From the NCBI GenBank assembly GCA_030146295.1, contig JASLCD010000265.1, positions 1 to 35,139 on the forward strand: a stretch of 35,139 nt of DNA, given 5' to 3'. This stretch comes from Chryseobacterium sp. GTDB taxonomy: Bacteria > Bacteroidota > Bacteroidia > Flavobacteriales > Weeksellaceae. Positions within the stretch are counted from its first letter, which is position 1; each line of letters begins with the position of its first letter. Made by a program: the position numbers and the translations under genes. Below the pieces are notes generated by a model. The model did not search any database and had not been told where the DNA came from. It saw only the letters and a program-made list of their open reading frames with translations. Below, piece by piece: positions 24,921-33,032 of the stretch.

Positions 24921-26001
24921 ATTATCAAGAGTATTATCAGCACTGGATGCATCCGAGGCTGTAGAACATATCATTGTCCATACAGGACAGAATTACGATT
25001 ATGAACTTAACCAGATTTTCTTTGAAGATCTTGGATTAAGAAAACCAGATTACTTTCTGGAAGCAGCTGGAAAAACAGCTACTGAGACAGTTGGGAATAT
25101 TCTTATTAAGATTGATCCGGTTCTGGAACAATTACAGCCTGATGCCTTTCTGGTTTTAGGAGATACCAATTCCTGCCTCTGTGCAATCCCGGCAAAAAAA
25201 AGACAGATTCCTATTTTCCATATGGAAGCAGGAAACAGATGTTTTGACCAGCGTGTACCAGAAGAAACCAATCGCAAAATTGTAGACCATACTTCGGATA
25301 TTAACCTGACCTATTCTGATATAGCTCGTGAATACTTATTGAAGGAAGGGTTGCCGGCAGATAGAATTATTAAAACAGGATCTCCAATGTTTGAGGTTCT
25401 CAATCATTATTTACCTCAGATTGTCAGCTCAGACGTTCTGCAGAGGCTAAATCTGGAAGAAGGAAAATATTTTGTAGTTTCATCCCATAGAGAAGAAAAC
25501 ATTAACTCTGAAAAGAATTTTCAGGGATTAATGGAAAGTCTTAATGCCATTGCAGAAAAATTCGAATATCCAATTATTGTTTCTACTCATCCTAGAACAA
25601 GAAACATGATTGATAAAATGAAGATATCGGTAAGACCCGAAATACAGTTCTTAAAACCTTTGGGTTTTCATGATTATAATGCACTTCAGATGAGAAGTTA
25701 TGCCGTATTATCAGATTCAGGTACCATCTCAGAAGAATCTTCAATTCTTAATTTCAGAGCCCTTAATATCAGAGAAGCACACGAAAGACCTGAAGCTATG
25801 GAAGAAGCATCAGTAATGATGGTAGGCCTTTCTCCCGAAAGAATTTTACAGGGGCTGGTTCAGCTTCAGCAGCAGAAAATAGGCAAGGAAAGAAATTATA
25901 GACCGGTATCAGATTATTCTATGCCGAATGTTTCTGAGAAGATGGTGAGAATTATTCTCAGCTATACGGATTATGTAAACAGAGTAGTCTGGAGAAAATA
26001 G
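24868..26001 (+). CDS. capG: UDP-N-acetyl-L-talosamine 2-epimerase (FnlC/CapG)
   Basis: It carries out the last step to UDP-L-FucNAc, a C2 epimerisation. The roughly 377-residue product belongs to the non-hydrolysing WecB fold: VVGTRPEIIRLSRVL at the start, VHTGQNYDYELNQIFF, LGDTNSCLCAI, MEAGNRCFDQRVPEETNR and DSGTISEESSIL. I place the start at the second of two adjacent ATG codons, giving MKKLKVMTVVGTRPE as in homologues; 24865 is equally possible. It overlaps the preceding membrane protein's 3' end. It is the only 2-epimerase in the window, which matters for the configuration of the diamino uronic acid. Confidence 0.92.
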   Translation: MKKLKVMTVVGTRPEIIRLSRVLSALDASEAVEHIIVHTGQNYDYELNQIFFEDLGLRKPDYFLEAAGKTATETVGNILIKIDPVLEQLQPDAFLVLGDTNSCLCAIPAKKRQIPIFHMEAGNRCFDQRVPEETNRKIVDHTSDINLTYSDIAREYLLKEGLPADRIIKTGSPMFEVLNHYLPQIVSSDVLQRLNLEEGKYFVVSSHREENINSEKNFQGLMESLNAIAEKFEYPIIVSTHPRTRNMIDKMKISVRPEIQFLKPLGFHDYNALQMRSYAVLSDSGTISEESSILNFRALNIREAHERPEAMEEASVMMVGLSPERILQGLVQLQQQKIGKERNYRPVSDYSMPNVSEKMVRIILSYTDYVNRVVWRK

Positions 26002-26006
26002 AAATA

Positions 26007-27251
26007 ATGGCTAAAAAAGTACTCATCCACAGTATTGTTTTTGCTCCTGATGCCGTTTCTACTGCTTATCTGTATAATGATATTGCATATAATTTAAAAA
26101 AGAACGGTTTTGAAGTAGAAGTTCTTTCAACAATGCCCCATTATAACAAAGTTGATCAGAGTAAAACAAAATTTAAAAAAAGATTTCTAGGACTTTATTA
26201 TTCTAGTCATTATAAAGGTATCAAAGTATATCATGTACCTCAGAAGAAATATGAAAGTGTTCTCTTAAGAGGATTTATTATGATTTACTGGCATTTATTA
26301 TCGTTTTTTCTGGGAATGAGAATTAAGAATGTTGATGTTATTATCAGCCCTTCACCCCCTCTTACCATTGCATTAGTATCTATTGCATTGGCCAAGATAA
26401 AAAAGGCGAAGTTTATCTATAACGTCCAGGAAATTTATCCTGATTTTTTTGTAAATCAGGGTAAAATGAAATCTCAATTTGTTTTAAAGATTCTTAAAAA
26501 ACTTGAAAAATTTGTTTACAGACATTCAGATTCATTAGTAACAATAGATCAGAATTTTAAAAATACATTGATCCCAAGAATTGAAAACCCTGATAAAATC
26601 GAGATTATTGCTAATTTTGTAGATACAGAACTTTACTATCCAATAGATCATCCGGTAGTTAATACTCAGTTGTTTCCCGCTAATGATAATTTGAAAGTAA
26701 TGTATGCTGGTAATATTGGTTTTGCTCAGGATTGGAATCCACTGATAGAAGTGGCAAAAAAAACAAAAGAAATGCCCATCAGTTATTTTGTTATTGGTGA
26801 CGGAGCCTGCAAATCATGGCTTAAAACAGAGATTGAAACACATCAGCTGAATAATATAAGTTTAATTGATTATCAGGCAAGAGAAACTATATCTCATATG
26901 ATTAATTATGCAGATCTGCACTTTATTTTTATGAATAAAAAGCTGGAAAGAGATGGTCTTCCCTCCAAAGTCTACACCATTATGGCTTGTAAAAAACCCT
27001 TACTGGTAATTAGTAATAAAAATACACCTCTTTATGACTTGCTGGAAAATACAGGTGCCGCATTTCTGATTGAAAACTCATCTAATGATGTTAATGAAGA
27101 AGTATTTGCTGCATTGCAGGAAGCATTGAATCATAAAGACAAACTGAAGCAAATGGGGGAGAAAGGATTTGATATGGTACAAAAAGATTATACCAAAGAG
27201 AAAGTTACTGAAAAATATTATAAACACATAAATAGTGTAATGAATAGCTAA
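26007..27251 (+). CDS. Glycosyltransferase WbuB-like (GT4), probable FucNAc transferase
   Basis: This 414-residue GT-B enzyme resembles WbuB-type transferases that follow fnlABC genes in other species and add L-FucNAc. The opening KVLIHSIVFAPDAVSTAYLY with STMPHYN, then VDVIISPSPPLTIALVSIAL, YNVQEIYPDFFVNQGKMKS and later MYAGNIGFAQDWNPLIEVAK are typical of that group. It lies five bases after capG, which supports the FucNAc assignment. The transferred sugar is inferred from position. Confidence 0.85.
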   Translation: MAKKVLIHSIVFAPDAVSTAYLYNDIAYNLKKNGFEVEVLSTMPHYNKVDQSKTKFKKRFLGLYYSSHYKGIKVYHVPQKKYESVLLRGFIMIYWHLLSFFLGMRIKNVDVIISPSPPLTIALVSIALAKIKKAKFIYNVQEIYPDFFVNQGKMKSQFVLKILKKLEKFVYRHSDSLVTIDQNFKNTLIPRIENPDKIEIIANFVDTELYYPIDHPVVNTQLFPANDNLKVMYAGNIGFAQDWNPLIEVAKKTKEMPISYFVIGDGACKSWLKTEIETHQLNNISLIDYQARETISHMINYADLHFIFMNKKLERDGLPSKVYTIMACKKPLLVISNKNTPLYDLLENTGAAFLIENSSNDVNEEVFAALQEALNHKDKLKQMGEKGFDMVQKDYTKEKVTEKYYKHINSVMNS

Positions 27252-27260
27252 TAAAAAACA

Positions 27261-28046
27261 ATGATGAAAATAATAATTATAACTCAGGAAGATTCCTTTG
27301 TTGTTCCCAAGAATATTGAAAAGATTCTGCATTTAGAAAATGTGGAACTTTTAAAAGTGATAGATATTGATTCTAATTATAGTCTTGTTAACAAGAAATC
27401 GTACTTTATCAAAGGCTTTGGATTAATGCAGACTATAAAAATGGGACTGAAAGTAGTCTCAGCAAAAGTTTTGAATAGTATAGACATCGTTACATCTTAC
27501 AAACTTGCTATTAAGCCCAAAAGTTTGAAAGCTGTTTCTGAGCGGTACAATATAAAATTTGAAAGAATAAAAAACCCTAATTCAGCAGAGTTTTTAGAAG
27601 AAGTAAGAGCTTTACAGCCGGATCTTATTGTATCCTACTCTGCACCTGTAGTTTTTAAAGAACCTTTATTGAAGATTCCTAAACATGGATGTATCAATTT
27701 GCACTGTTCATATTTGCCTCATTATGCAGGAGTAATGCCTAGTTTTTGGACACTGTACAAAAAAGAAAAAACAACGGGAGCTACAGTACATTATATGGAT
27801 TCAAAAATTGATAACGGAGCCATCTTGAATCAAAAGGAAATTCAAATTTCTCCCAACGAAACGATGTTCTCCCTAATTGTAAAAAGCAAAGAAATTGGTG
27901 GGAACATCATGTGTGAAACCATTCGTGATATTCAAAATTCTAACATTAAAATTAAAGAGAATTTTGCAGAGAAAGGGAGCTATTTTACATGGCCTACAGT
28001 TGACCAATTTCAAGAATTTACCAAAAACGGAGGAAAATTAATATGA
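27261..28046 (+). CDS. Formyltransferase-family enzyme, probably sugar N-formyltransferase
   Basis: A 261-residue protein with the N10-formyl-THF transferase fold. The catalytic triad is present with the same spacing as in methionyl-tRNA formyltransferase: Asn146 and His148 in GCINLHCSYLPHYAG, and Asp184 in MDSKIDNGAIL. The protein is short and lacks the tRNA-binding C-terminal domain of Fmt, so a sugar amine is the likely acceptor. Its stop overlaps the start of the NodB-type deacetylase (ATGA), so the two are made together. It may N-formylate an amino sugar exposed by deacetylation, or make a transient formyl group as ArnA does. The substrate is unknown. Confidence 0.82.
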   Translation: MMKIIIITQEDSFVVPKNIEKILHLENVELLKVIDIDSNYSLVNKKSYFIKGFGLMQTIKMGLKVVSAKVLNSIDIVTSYKLAIKPKSLKAVSERYNIKFERIKNPNSAEFLEEVRALQPDLIVSYSAPVVFKEPLLKIPKHGCINLHCSYLPHYAGVMPSFWTLYKKEKTTGATVHYMDSKIDNGAILNQKEIQISPNETMFSLIVKSKEIGGNIMCETIRDIQNSNIKIKENFAEKGSYFTWPTVDQFQEFTKNGGKLI

Positions 28047-28888
28047 ATAAATATGCCGTGCTTAGTATGGATGTGGAAGATTGGTATCATCTGGACTATT
28101 TTTCAAAAGAAGAATGTGATCTGGGGCAATCTACCTTAGATGGACTAGATATTTATTTGGATATTTTGGATCAATATAATATTAAAACTACCTTTTTTAT
28201 TGTAGGAGAACTTGTAGAAGTTTTAAAAGATAAGATTAAATACATAAAATCTAAAGGCCACGAAATTTGTCTGCATTCATATGCTCACAAAAGACCTCTT
28301 CAGCTTAGCCTGGATGAGTTTAGAAAAGATACCATTGAGGGGATCAATTCATTTAAAGAATTTACAGGTCTTGAAGTAGACGGATACAGAGCTCCATGCT
28401 TTAGCTTAGATAGAGACCGGCTAGAGATTTTAAGAGAATTGGGATTCTCATTTGATTCCAGCAAAATAAAATTTGATGCACATGACTTATATGGAAGCAT
28501 TAATCTTGATGATTTTGAGGAATTCAACCCAACCATATATAAGCAAGGGTCGTTTTATGAATTTGAAGCTTCTACAGTAGAAGTTTTGGGAAGAAATTTG
28601 CCGGTTTCAGGAGGAGGATATTTAAGAATCTTTCCCTGGATGGTAACAAAAATGCTTTTGAAAAAATATTTTAAAAAAAATCAGCATTATTTCTTTTATA
28701 TTCACCCATTTGAGTTTTCTAAAAATTATAATATTACTGTTCCTGACAATACAGATTTTAAAACAAAAATCAGATTTAATCAGGGGAGAAAAAGTGTTGA
28801 ATATAAAATGCATAAACTTATTAAATTATTAAAAAAGAATAACTATAAGTTTGTTACATTTAACCAAATTATTAACAATGAAGGCTAA
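28043..28888 (+). CDS. NodB-type polysaccharide deacetylase (with DUF3473-like C-terminus)
   Basis: A 281-residue carbohydrate esterase family 4 protein that removes N-acetyl or N-formyl groups from sugars using a metal ion. The motifs are MDVEDW (Asp10, Asp13), the metal histidines HSYAH (His78, His82) and GYRAPCFSLDRDRL. The C-terminal VSGGGYLRIFPW and YFFYIHPFEF fit the DUF3473 extension of the XrtA-associated type. There is no signal peptide, so it acts in the cytosol on a nucleotide sugar or lipid-linked saccharide, not on the finished polymer. It overlaps the formyltransferase by four bases. Confidence 0.87.
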   Translation: MNKYAVLSMDVEDWYHLDYFSKEECDLGQSTLDGLDIYLDILDQYNIKTTFFIVGELVEVLKDKIKYIKSKGHEICLHSYAHKRPLQLSLDEFRKDTIEGINSFKEFTGLEVDGYRAPCFSLDRDRLEILRELGFSFDSSKIKFDAHDLYGSINLDDFEEFNPTIYKQGSFYEFEASTVEVLGRNLPVSGGGYLRIFPWMVTKMLLKKYFKKNQHYFFYIHPFEFSKNYNITVPDNTDFKTKIRFNQGRKSVEYKMHKLIKLLKKNNYKFVTFNQIINNEG

Positions 28889-29714
28889 ACTGCTTTTAAC
28901 TGGAGCAAGCGGATTTATAGGCTCACAGATATATAAAGCTCTGAAAGATAAATTTGATGTTACTGCGATCTCTTCTAACGCTGTGGGAGAGGAATATACA
29001 GCACTGAATCTTCTGAATGAAAATGCCTGTAAAGATTTTTTCAAAGATAAAGAGTTTGATTTTATTATTCATGCCGCAGCAATAGCCCATGGCCAAAATA
29101 AGAGCAATACCATGAGTGTTGGAGAAGCCAATATTTGTATGACAAAAAATATTCTTAATTTTCTTGATGTAAAAAATACGAAGATTATTTTTTTAAGTTC
29201 GGTTTCTGTATACAGTTTCAAAAACAATAATGAAACAATTTCGGTGAATGATAAGCCGTTACCTGTTACAGATTATGGAGAAAGTAAACTGGTATGTGAA
29301 AATTTATTAAAGCAGAAAAACCCTCAATCACTGCATGTTTTGCGGCTAGCTCCTGTTTATACCGAAAATAATTTAAAAGATTTAGGAAAAAGAGTTTTCC
29401 TTCCGGTATTGAAGACCCCATTTTTTACAAAACAAAAGAGAGTTTACTCTTTATGTCATGTTGATGAGGTTGTGAAAGAAGTGATGAATGCAATAAACGC
29501 GAACCAGAATTCATTAAAGATTGTAAAAGATCCTAAAGATCATACACAGGAAGAACTGTTGTCTTTTTTTAAAATCGAAAAACCACAAATGATTATCAAT
29601 CAAAATATTGTTAAACCATTATTTTTTGTATTAAGTTTACTCCCTGTTTCGAAATCGAATATTGTAAGGGATATGTTTACTAAGTTGTTTTATTCAGCTG
29701 TATATACTAATTAA
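28878..29714 (+). CDS. NAD-dependent epimerase/4-keto reductase (WbpV/WreQ-like)
   Basis: An SDR of about 278 residues. The nucleotide motif TGASGFIGSQIY is at the N-terminus, IIHAAAIAH follows, and the active site is Tyr-Gly-Glu-Ser-Lys in DYGESKLVCENLL. I chose ATG 28878, which places the motif at residue 7; the longer frame from TTG 28851 would add an unrelated leader. It overlaps the deacetylase by 11 bases. Pairing with a WecA-like transferase is the same arrangement as wbpV-wbpL in Pseudomonas and wreQ-wreU in rhizobia, where the reductase makes UDP-QuiNAc. QuiNAc or FucNAc formation here is inferred. Confidence 0.78.
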   Translation: MKAKLLLTGASGFIGSQIYKALKDKFDVTAISSNAVGEEYTALNLLNENACKDFFKDKEFDFIIHAAAIAHGQNKSNTMSVGEANICMTKNILNFLDVKNTKIIFLSSVSVYSFKNNNETISVNDKPLPVTDYGESKLVCENLLKQKNPQSLHVLRLAPVYTENNLKDLGKRVFLPVLKTPFFTKQKRVYSLCHVDEVVKEVMNAINANQNSLKIVKDPKDHTQEELLSFFKIEKPQMIINQNIVKPLFFVLSLLPVSKSNIVRDMFTKLFYSAVYTN

Positions 29715-29725
29715 TTTTATTTTTG

Positions 29726-30697
29726 ATGAATGAATTTATTTATTTAGTGATAATAGTATTACTGTTTCTGGCTGAATTGATTTATTTCAGAATAGCCGAT
29801 AAGTATAATATTATAGATAAACCCAACCATAGAAGCGCACATTCGCAGATTACATTAAGGGGCGGAGGGATTATATTCCCTATTGCTTTTATCCTTTTTT
29901 GCCTGTTCAATTTTAATGAGGTAATCCATGATTACTGGACCTTCGGGCTAGGAATGCTTGCCATCTGTATCATTAGTTTTATGGATGATATTAAAGCATT
30001 GTCAAATAAAATAAGACTTTCGGTCCAGCTTATTTCTGTTATTTTGCTTTTATACTTTGCGAACGCATTTGCTTTGATGCCGTTTTGGGTATGGCCGATC
30101 CTGTTTATTATGATTGTGGGAACCCTGAATGCCTATAATTTTATGGACGGAATCAATGGGATGACTGGATTATATAGCTTGGTTACAATTTGTTCCCTTA
30201 TTTATATCAATAAAGATATTTTTCATTTTACTGACAGTAACTTTATATATTATCCGGCTTTGGCTTGTATTGTATTCCTGTTTTTTAATTTTAGGAAAAA
30301 AGCAAAATGTTTTGCAGGAGATGTCGGAAGTATGGGAATTGGTTTTTGGGTAATAGGGCTTATCACTCTATTGGTCATGAAGACCCAGGATTATAAATAT
30401 ATACTGTTATTATCCGTTTATGGAGTGGAAGTCGTTTTGACGATCATCGAAAGAATCCTATTAAAAGAAAATATTTTTGAAGCACACAGAAGACATCTGT
30501 ATCAGCTTTTTGCCAATGAGAAAAAAGTTTCCCATCTGTTGATAAGCTTTGTATATTCCTTTTTTCAACTGCTGATAAATGCTTTTTTAATACATTCTAC
30601 TTTGCCGATATGGATCATTATTCTCATCGTATTTTTACCTATGGGCGGACTGTATCTATTATTAAAATGGAGCATTAAAAAACAATATAATCTCTAA
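29726..30697 (+). CDS. Polyprenyl-phosphate HexNAc-1-phosphate transferase (WecA/WbpL type)
   Basis: It starts repeat-unit assembly by placing a HexNAc-1-phosphate on undecaprenyl phosphate in the inner membrane. The 323-residue protein has about ten hydrophobic helices and the family's cytosolic motifs in order: SFMDDIKAL, NAYNFMDGINGMTG, FAGDVGSMGIGF and EAHRRHLYQ. I start at ATG 29726; a TTG lies three bases upstream. The preceding gene encodes a probable 4-keto reductase, so the initiating sugar is plausibly a 6-deoxy-HexNAc instead of GlcNAc. It is the only initiating transferase in the window. Confidence 0.92.
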   Translation: MNEFIYLVIIVLLFLAELIYFRIADKYNIIDKPNHRSAHSQITLRGGGIIFPIAFILFCLFNFNEVIHDYWTFGLGMLAICIISFMDDIKALSNKIRLSVQLISVILLLYFANAFALMPFWVWPILFIMIVGTLNAYNFMDGINGMTGLYSLVTICSLIYINKDIFHFTDSNFIYYPALACIVFLFFNFRKKAKCFAGDVGSMGIGFWVIGLITLLVMKTQDYKYILLLSVYGVEVVLTIIERILLKENIFEAHRRHLYQLFANEKKVSHLLISFVYSFFQLLINAFLIHSTLPIWIIILIVFLPMGGLYLLLKWSIKKQYNL

Positions 30698-30716
30698 ACT
30701 TTTTTAGAAATAAATC

Positions 30717-31262
30717 ATGAAAATTAAAGAAACCCCGCTTAAAGATTGCTATATCGTAGAGCCTACCATATTTGAAGATGAAAGAGGCTATTTCTTTGAA
30801 AAATTCAACGAAAAAAAATTCGAAGAATTGACAGGAATGAACGGACACTTTGTACAGGATAATATTTCCAAATCCTCTTATGGTGTATTGAGAGGCCTGC
30901 ATCTTCAGAAAGGAGAACATGCACAGGCAAAACTGGTTTCATGCCTGGAAGGAAGTGTATGGGATGTAGCTGTAGACCTTAGAGAAGATTCTCCTACCTT
31001 CGGAAAATGGTTTGGAATAGAGCTTACTGCAGAAAATAAACTCCAGTTGTATGTGCCGAGAGGTTTTGGGCACGGATTTGCCGTATTGAGTACCCATGCT
31101 GTATTTTCCTATAAATGTGACAACTTTTATAACAAAGAAGCAGAAGGCAGCGTAAAGTTCAATGATCCGGATCTTGATATTGATTGGAAAGTGGATGAGA
31201 ATGATGCCATACTTTCGGAAAAAGATCAGAACGCGCCACGATTTAAAGACAAAAACTTTTAA
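30717..31262 (+). CDS. rfbC: dTDP-4-dehydrorhamnose 3,5-epimerase
   Basis: RmlC/RfbC epimerises C3 and C5 of dTDP-4-keto-6-deoxyglucose on the way to dTDP-L-rhamnose. The 181-residue cupin has the normal length and active-site residues: His62 in LRGLHLQKGEHAQAKLV and Tyr132 in FSYKCDNFY, plus VPRGFGHGFAVLS. No rmlA, rmlB or rmlD is in the window, so the dTDP substrate must come from genes elsewhere, or the enzyme serves another nucleotide sugar. It is the last gene of the locus and is followed by a strong terminator. Confidence 0.93.
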   Translation: MKIKETPLKDCYIVEPTIFEDERGYFFEKFNEKKFEELTGMNGHFVQDNISKSSYGVLRGLHLQKGEHAQAKLVSCLEGSVWDVAVDLREDSPTFGKWFGIELTAENKLQLYVPRGFGHGFAVLSTHAVFSYKCDNFYNKEAEGSVKFNDPDLDIDWKVDENDAILSEKDQNAPRFKDKNF

Positions 31263-31273
31263 ATTATATCCTT

Positions 31274-31307
31274 GAAAACCACTTTTATAAAGTGGTTTTC
31301 ATTTTTT
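31274..31307 (+). terminator. Strong Rho-independent terminator ending the polysaccharide locus
   Basis: A perfect 12-bp stem, GAAAACCACTTT paired with AAAGTGGTTTTC, closes a three-base loop and is followed by ATTTTTT. It lies 12 bases after the rfbC stop and before the rimO promoter, so it separates the locus from rimO. Confidence 0.92.
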
Positions 31308-31331
31308 AATTCTTAACTCTTCAATATTTTG

Positions 31332-31339
31332 TATCTTTG
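31332..31339 (+). promoter_or_regulatory. Promoter -7 element for rimO
   Basis: TATCTTTGC matches the TAnnTTTG element and lies 20 bases before the ATG at 31359, directly after the locus terminator. No TTG is seen 17-23 bases upstream. The element covers the in-frame TTG at 31329, which argues against that codon as the start of rimO. Confidence 0.6.
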
Positions 31340-31358
31340 CAGACTCAAAATCAAAACG

Positions 31359-32660
31359 ATGCGTACAAAATCTGTAGGGAAGAAGAAAATCAATGTAGTC
31401 ACTCTTGGGTGTTCCAAGAATGTATATGATTCTGAAGTATTAATGAGCCAGCTGAAAGCTAATGGCAAAGAAGTGGTTCATGAAGACCGTGGTGACATTG
31501 TTGTCATCAATACCTGCGGATTTATTGATAATGCTAAAGAAGAATCTATCAACACCATTCTTGATTATGTTGATGCTAAAAATAGAGGTGAAGTTGAAAA
31601 AGTATTCGTTACAGGATGTTTATCAGAAAGATATAAGCCGGATTTGATAAAAGAAATTCCGGATGTAGACCAGTATTTCGGGACAAGAGACCTTCCGATG
31701 CTGCTGAAACATCTTGGAGCAGATTATAAACATGAACTGGTAGGAGAAAGATTAACTACCACTCCGAAACATTACGCATACCTTAAAATTTCTGAAGGCT
31801 GCGACAGACCATGTTCTTTCTGTGCAATCCCATTAATGAGAGGAGGACATATCTCAACTCCCATCGAAAAACTGGTTTTGGAAGCTCAGAAACTGGCAAA
31901 AAAAGGAACCAAAGAATTAATCCTTATCGCACAGGATCTTACATATTATGGTCTTGATCTTTATAAAAAGAGAGCATTAGGAGATCTTTTAAAAGAATTG
32001 GTGAAGGTGGAAGGAGTAGAATGGATTCGTCTTCATTATGCTTTCCCAAGCGGTTTCCCGGAAGATGTCCTTGACATTATCCGTGAAGAACCTAAAGTTT
32101 GTAACTATATAGATATCCCTCTTCAGCACATCAATTCCGATTTGTTGAAATCAATGAAAAGAGGTACTACCCATGAGAAAACAGATGCTCTTTTAGGGAA
32201 ATTCAGAGAAAAGGTGCCGGATATGGCGATCAGAACAACCCTTATCGTTGGATATCCTGGTGAAACAGAAGAAAGATTCCAGGAACTTAAAGACTGGGTG
32301 AGAGAACAGAAGTTTGACAGATTAGGATGCTTTACCTATTCTCATGAAGAAAATACTACCGCTTATGTGTTGGAAGATGATATTCCACAGGAAGTAAAAG
32401 AAGCGAGAGTAGAAGAAATCATGGAATTGCAGTCTCAGATTTCGTGGGAAAAGAATCAGGAAAAAATAGGTAAAATATTCAGATGTATTTTTGACCGTAA
32501 AGAAGGTAATTATTTTATCGGAAGAACAGAGTATGATTCACCAGATGTGGACAATACAGTGTTGGTTTCAGCCGAAGATACTTATATCTCTATAGGCGAA
32601 TTTGCAGAGGTTAAAATTACTTCAGCAGAAGAGTTTGATTTATATGGAGAATTAGTCTAG
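31359..32660 (+). CDS. rimO: Ribosomal protein S12 methylthiotransferase RimO
   Basis: RimO is a radical-SAM enzyme that methylthiolates an aspartate of ribosomal protein S12. The 433 residues show the N-terminal UPF0004 domain with its three cluster cysteines (LGCSKN, NTCGF, TGCLSE), the radical-SAM motif CDRPCSFC, then DIPLQHINSDLLKSMKRG and the C-terminal TRAM region. The ATG at 31359 sits 20 bases after the -7 element. An in-frame TTG at 31329 would overlap the promoter and is rejected. It is a housekeeping gene on the right flank of the locus. Confidence 0.96.
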   Translation: MRTKSVGKKKINVVTLGCSKNVYDSEVLMSQLKANGKEVVHEDRGDIVVINTCGFIDNAKEESINTILDYVDAKNRGEVEKVFVTGCLSERYKPDLIKEIPDVDQYFGTRDLPMLLKHLGADYKHELVGERLTTTPKHYAYLKISEGCDRPCSFCAIPLMRGGHISTPIEKLVLEAQKLAKKGTKELILIAQDLTYYGLDLYKKRALGDLLKELVKVEGVEWIRLHYAFPSGFPEDVLDIIREEPKVCNYIDIPLQHINSDLLKSMKRGTTHEKTDALLGKFREKVPDMAIRTTLIVGYPGETEERFQELKDWVREQKFDRLGCFTYSHEENTTAYVLEDDIPQEVKEARVEEIMELQSQISWEKNQEKIGKIFRCIFDRKEGNYFIGRTEYDSPDVDNTVLVSAEDTYISIGEFAEVKITSAEEFDLYGELV

Positions 32661-33032
32661 CTAAATGCTTACTAATCAATTGAAAATAAGATTTGTGTAA
32701 GTAAATTATTAACGAAAATTAACGTAGAATTTTCTCGGTAGTCTGTTTTTATTTTATTGATAATCAGTTTGTTATTGTTTTGCATAATTAAGATTTTTTA
32801 ATTTTCTTTTATAAAGTATATAAATTTGAAAATTATGTCTTAAATTTGCGCAAGAAGCAATATTTTTAAATAATATGCTTTCAATAAGTTAATCATTAAA
32901 ATGAAGCTAAAATTCAATTAAAATAATATTTTTAACCAATTAGTTTCAATATAATATTCACAAGTTGGGATGCGTTTTCTCTTTTTGAAAATATTGATGA
33001 AAAAAAATGTAATTAAAAATCTTTAAAAACTT
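32661..33032 (+). promoter_or_regulatory. 372-base gap with candidate promoter and long leader
   Basis: No gene is seen. TAAATTTGC at 32841-32849 matches the TAnnTTTG element; an earlier TAAATTTG lies at 32821-32828. Neither has a TTG at the usual distance. If the second is used, the mRNA of the next gene would carry an untranslated leader of roughly 180 bases, much longer than at the other promoters here. No clear terminator hairpin follows rimO. Confidence 0.4.

Noticed and set aside
27261..28046. Methionyl-tRNA formyltransferase (fmt)
   Set aside because: The catalytic domain matches, but the protein is too short, lacks the tRNA-binding domain, and lies in a sugar locus.
31329..31358. Upstream TTG start for rimO
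   Set aside because: The codon overlaps the -7 promoter element and the added residues are not RimO-like. ATG 31359 gives a normal protein.
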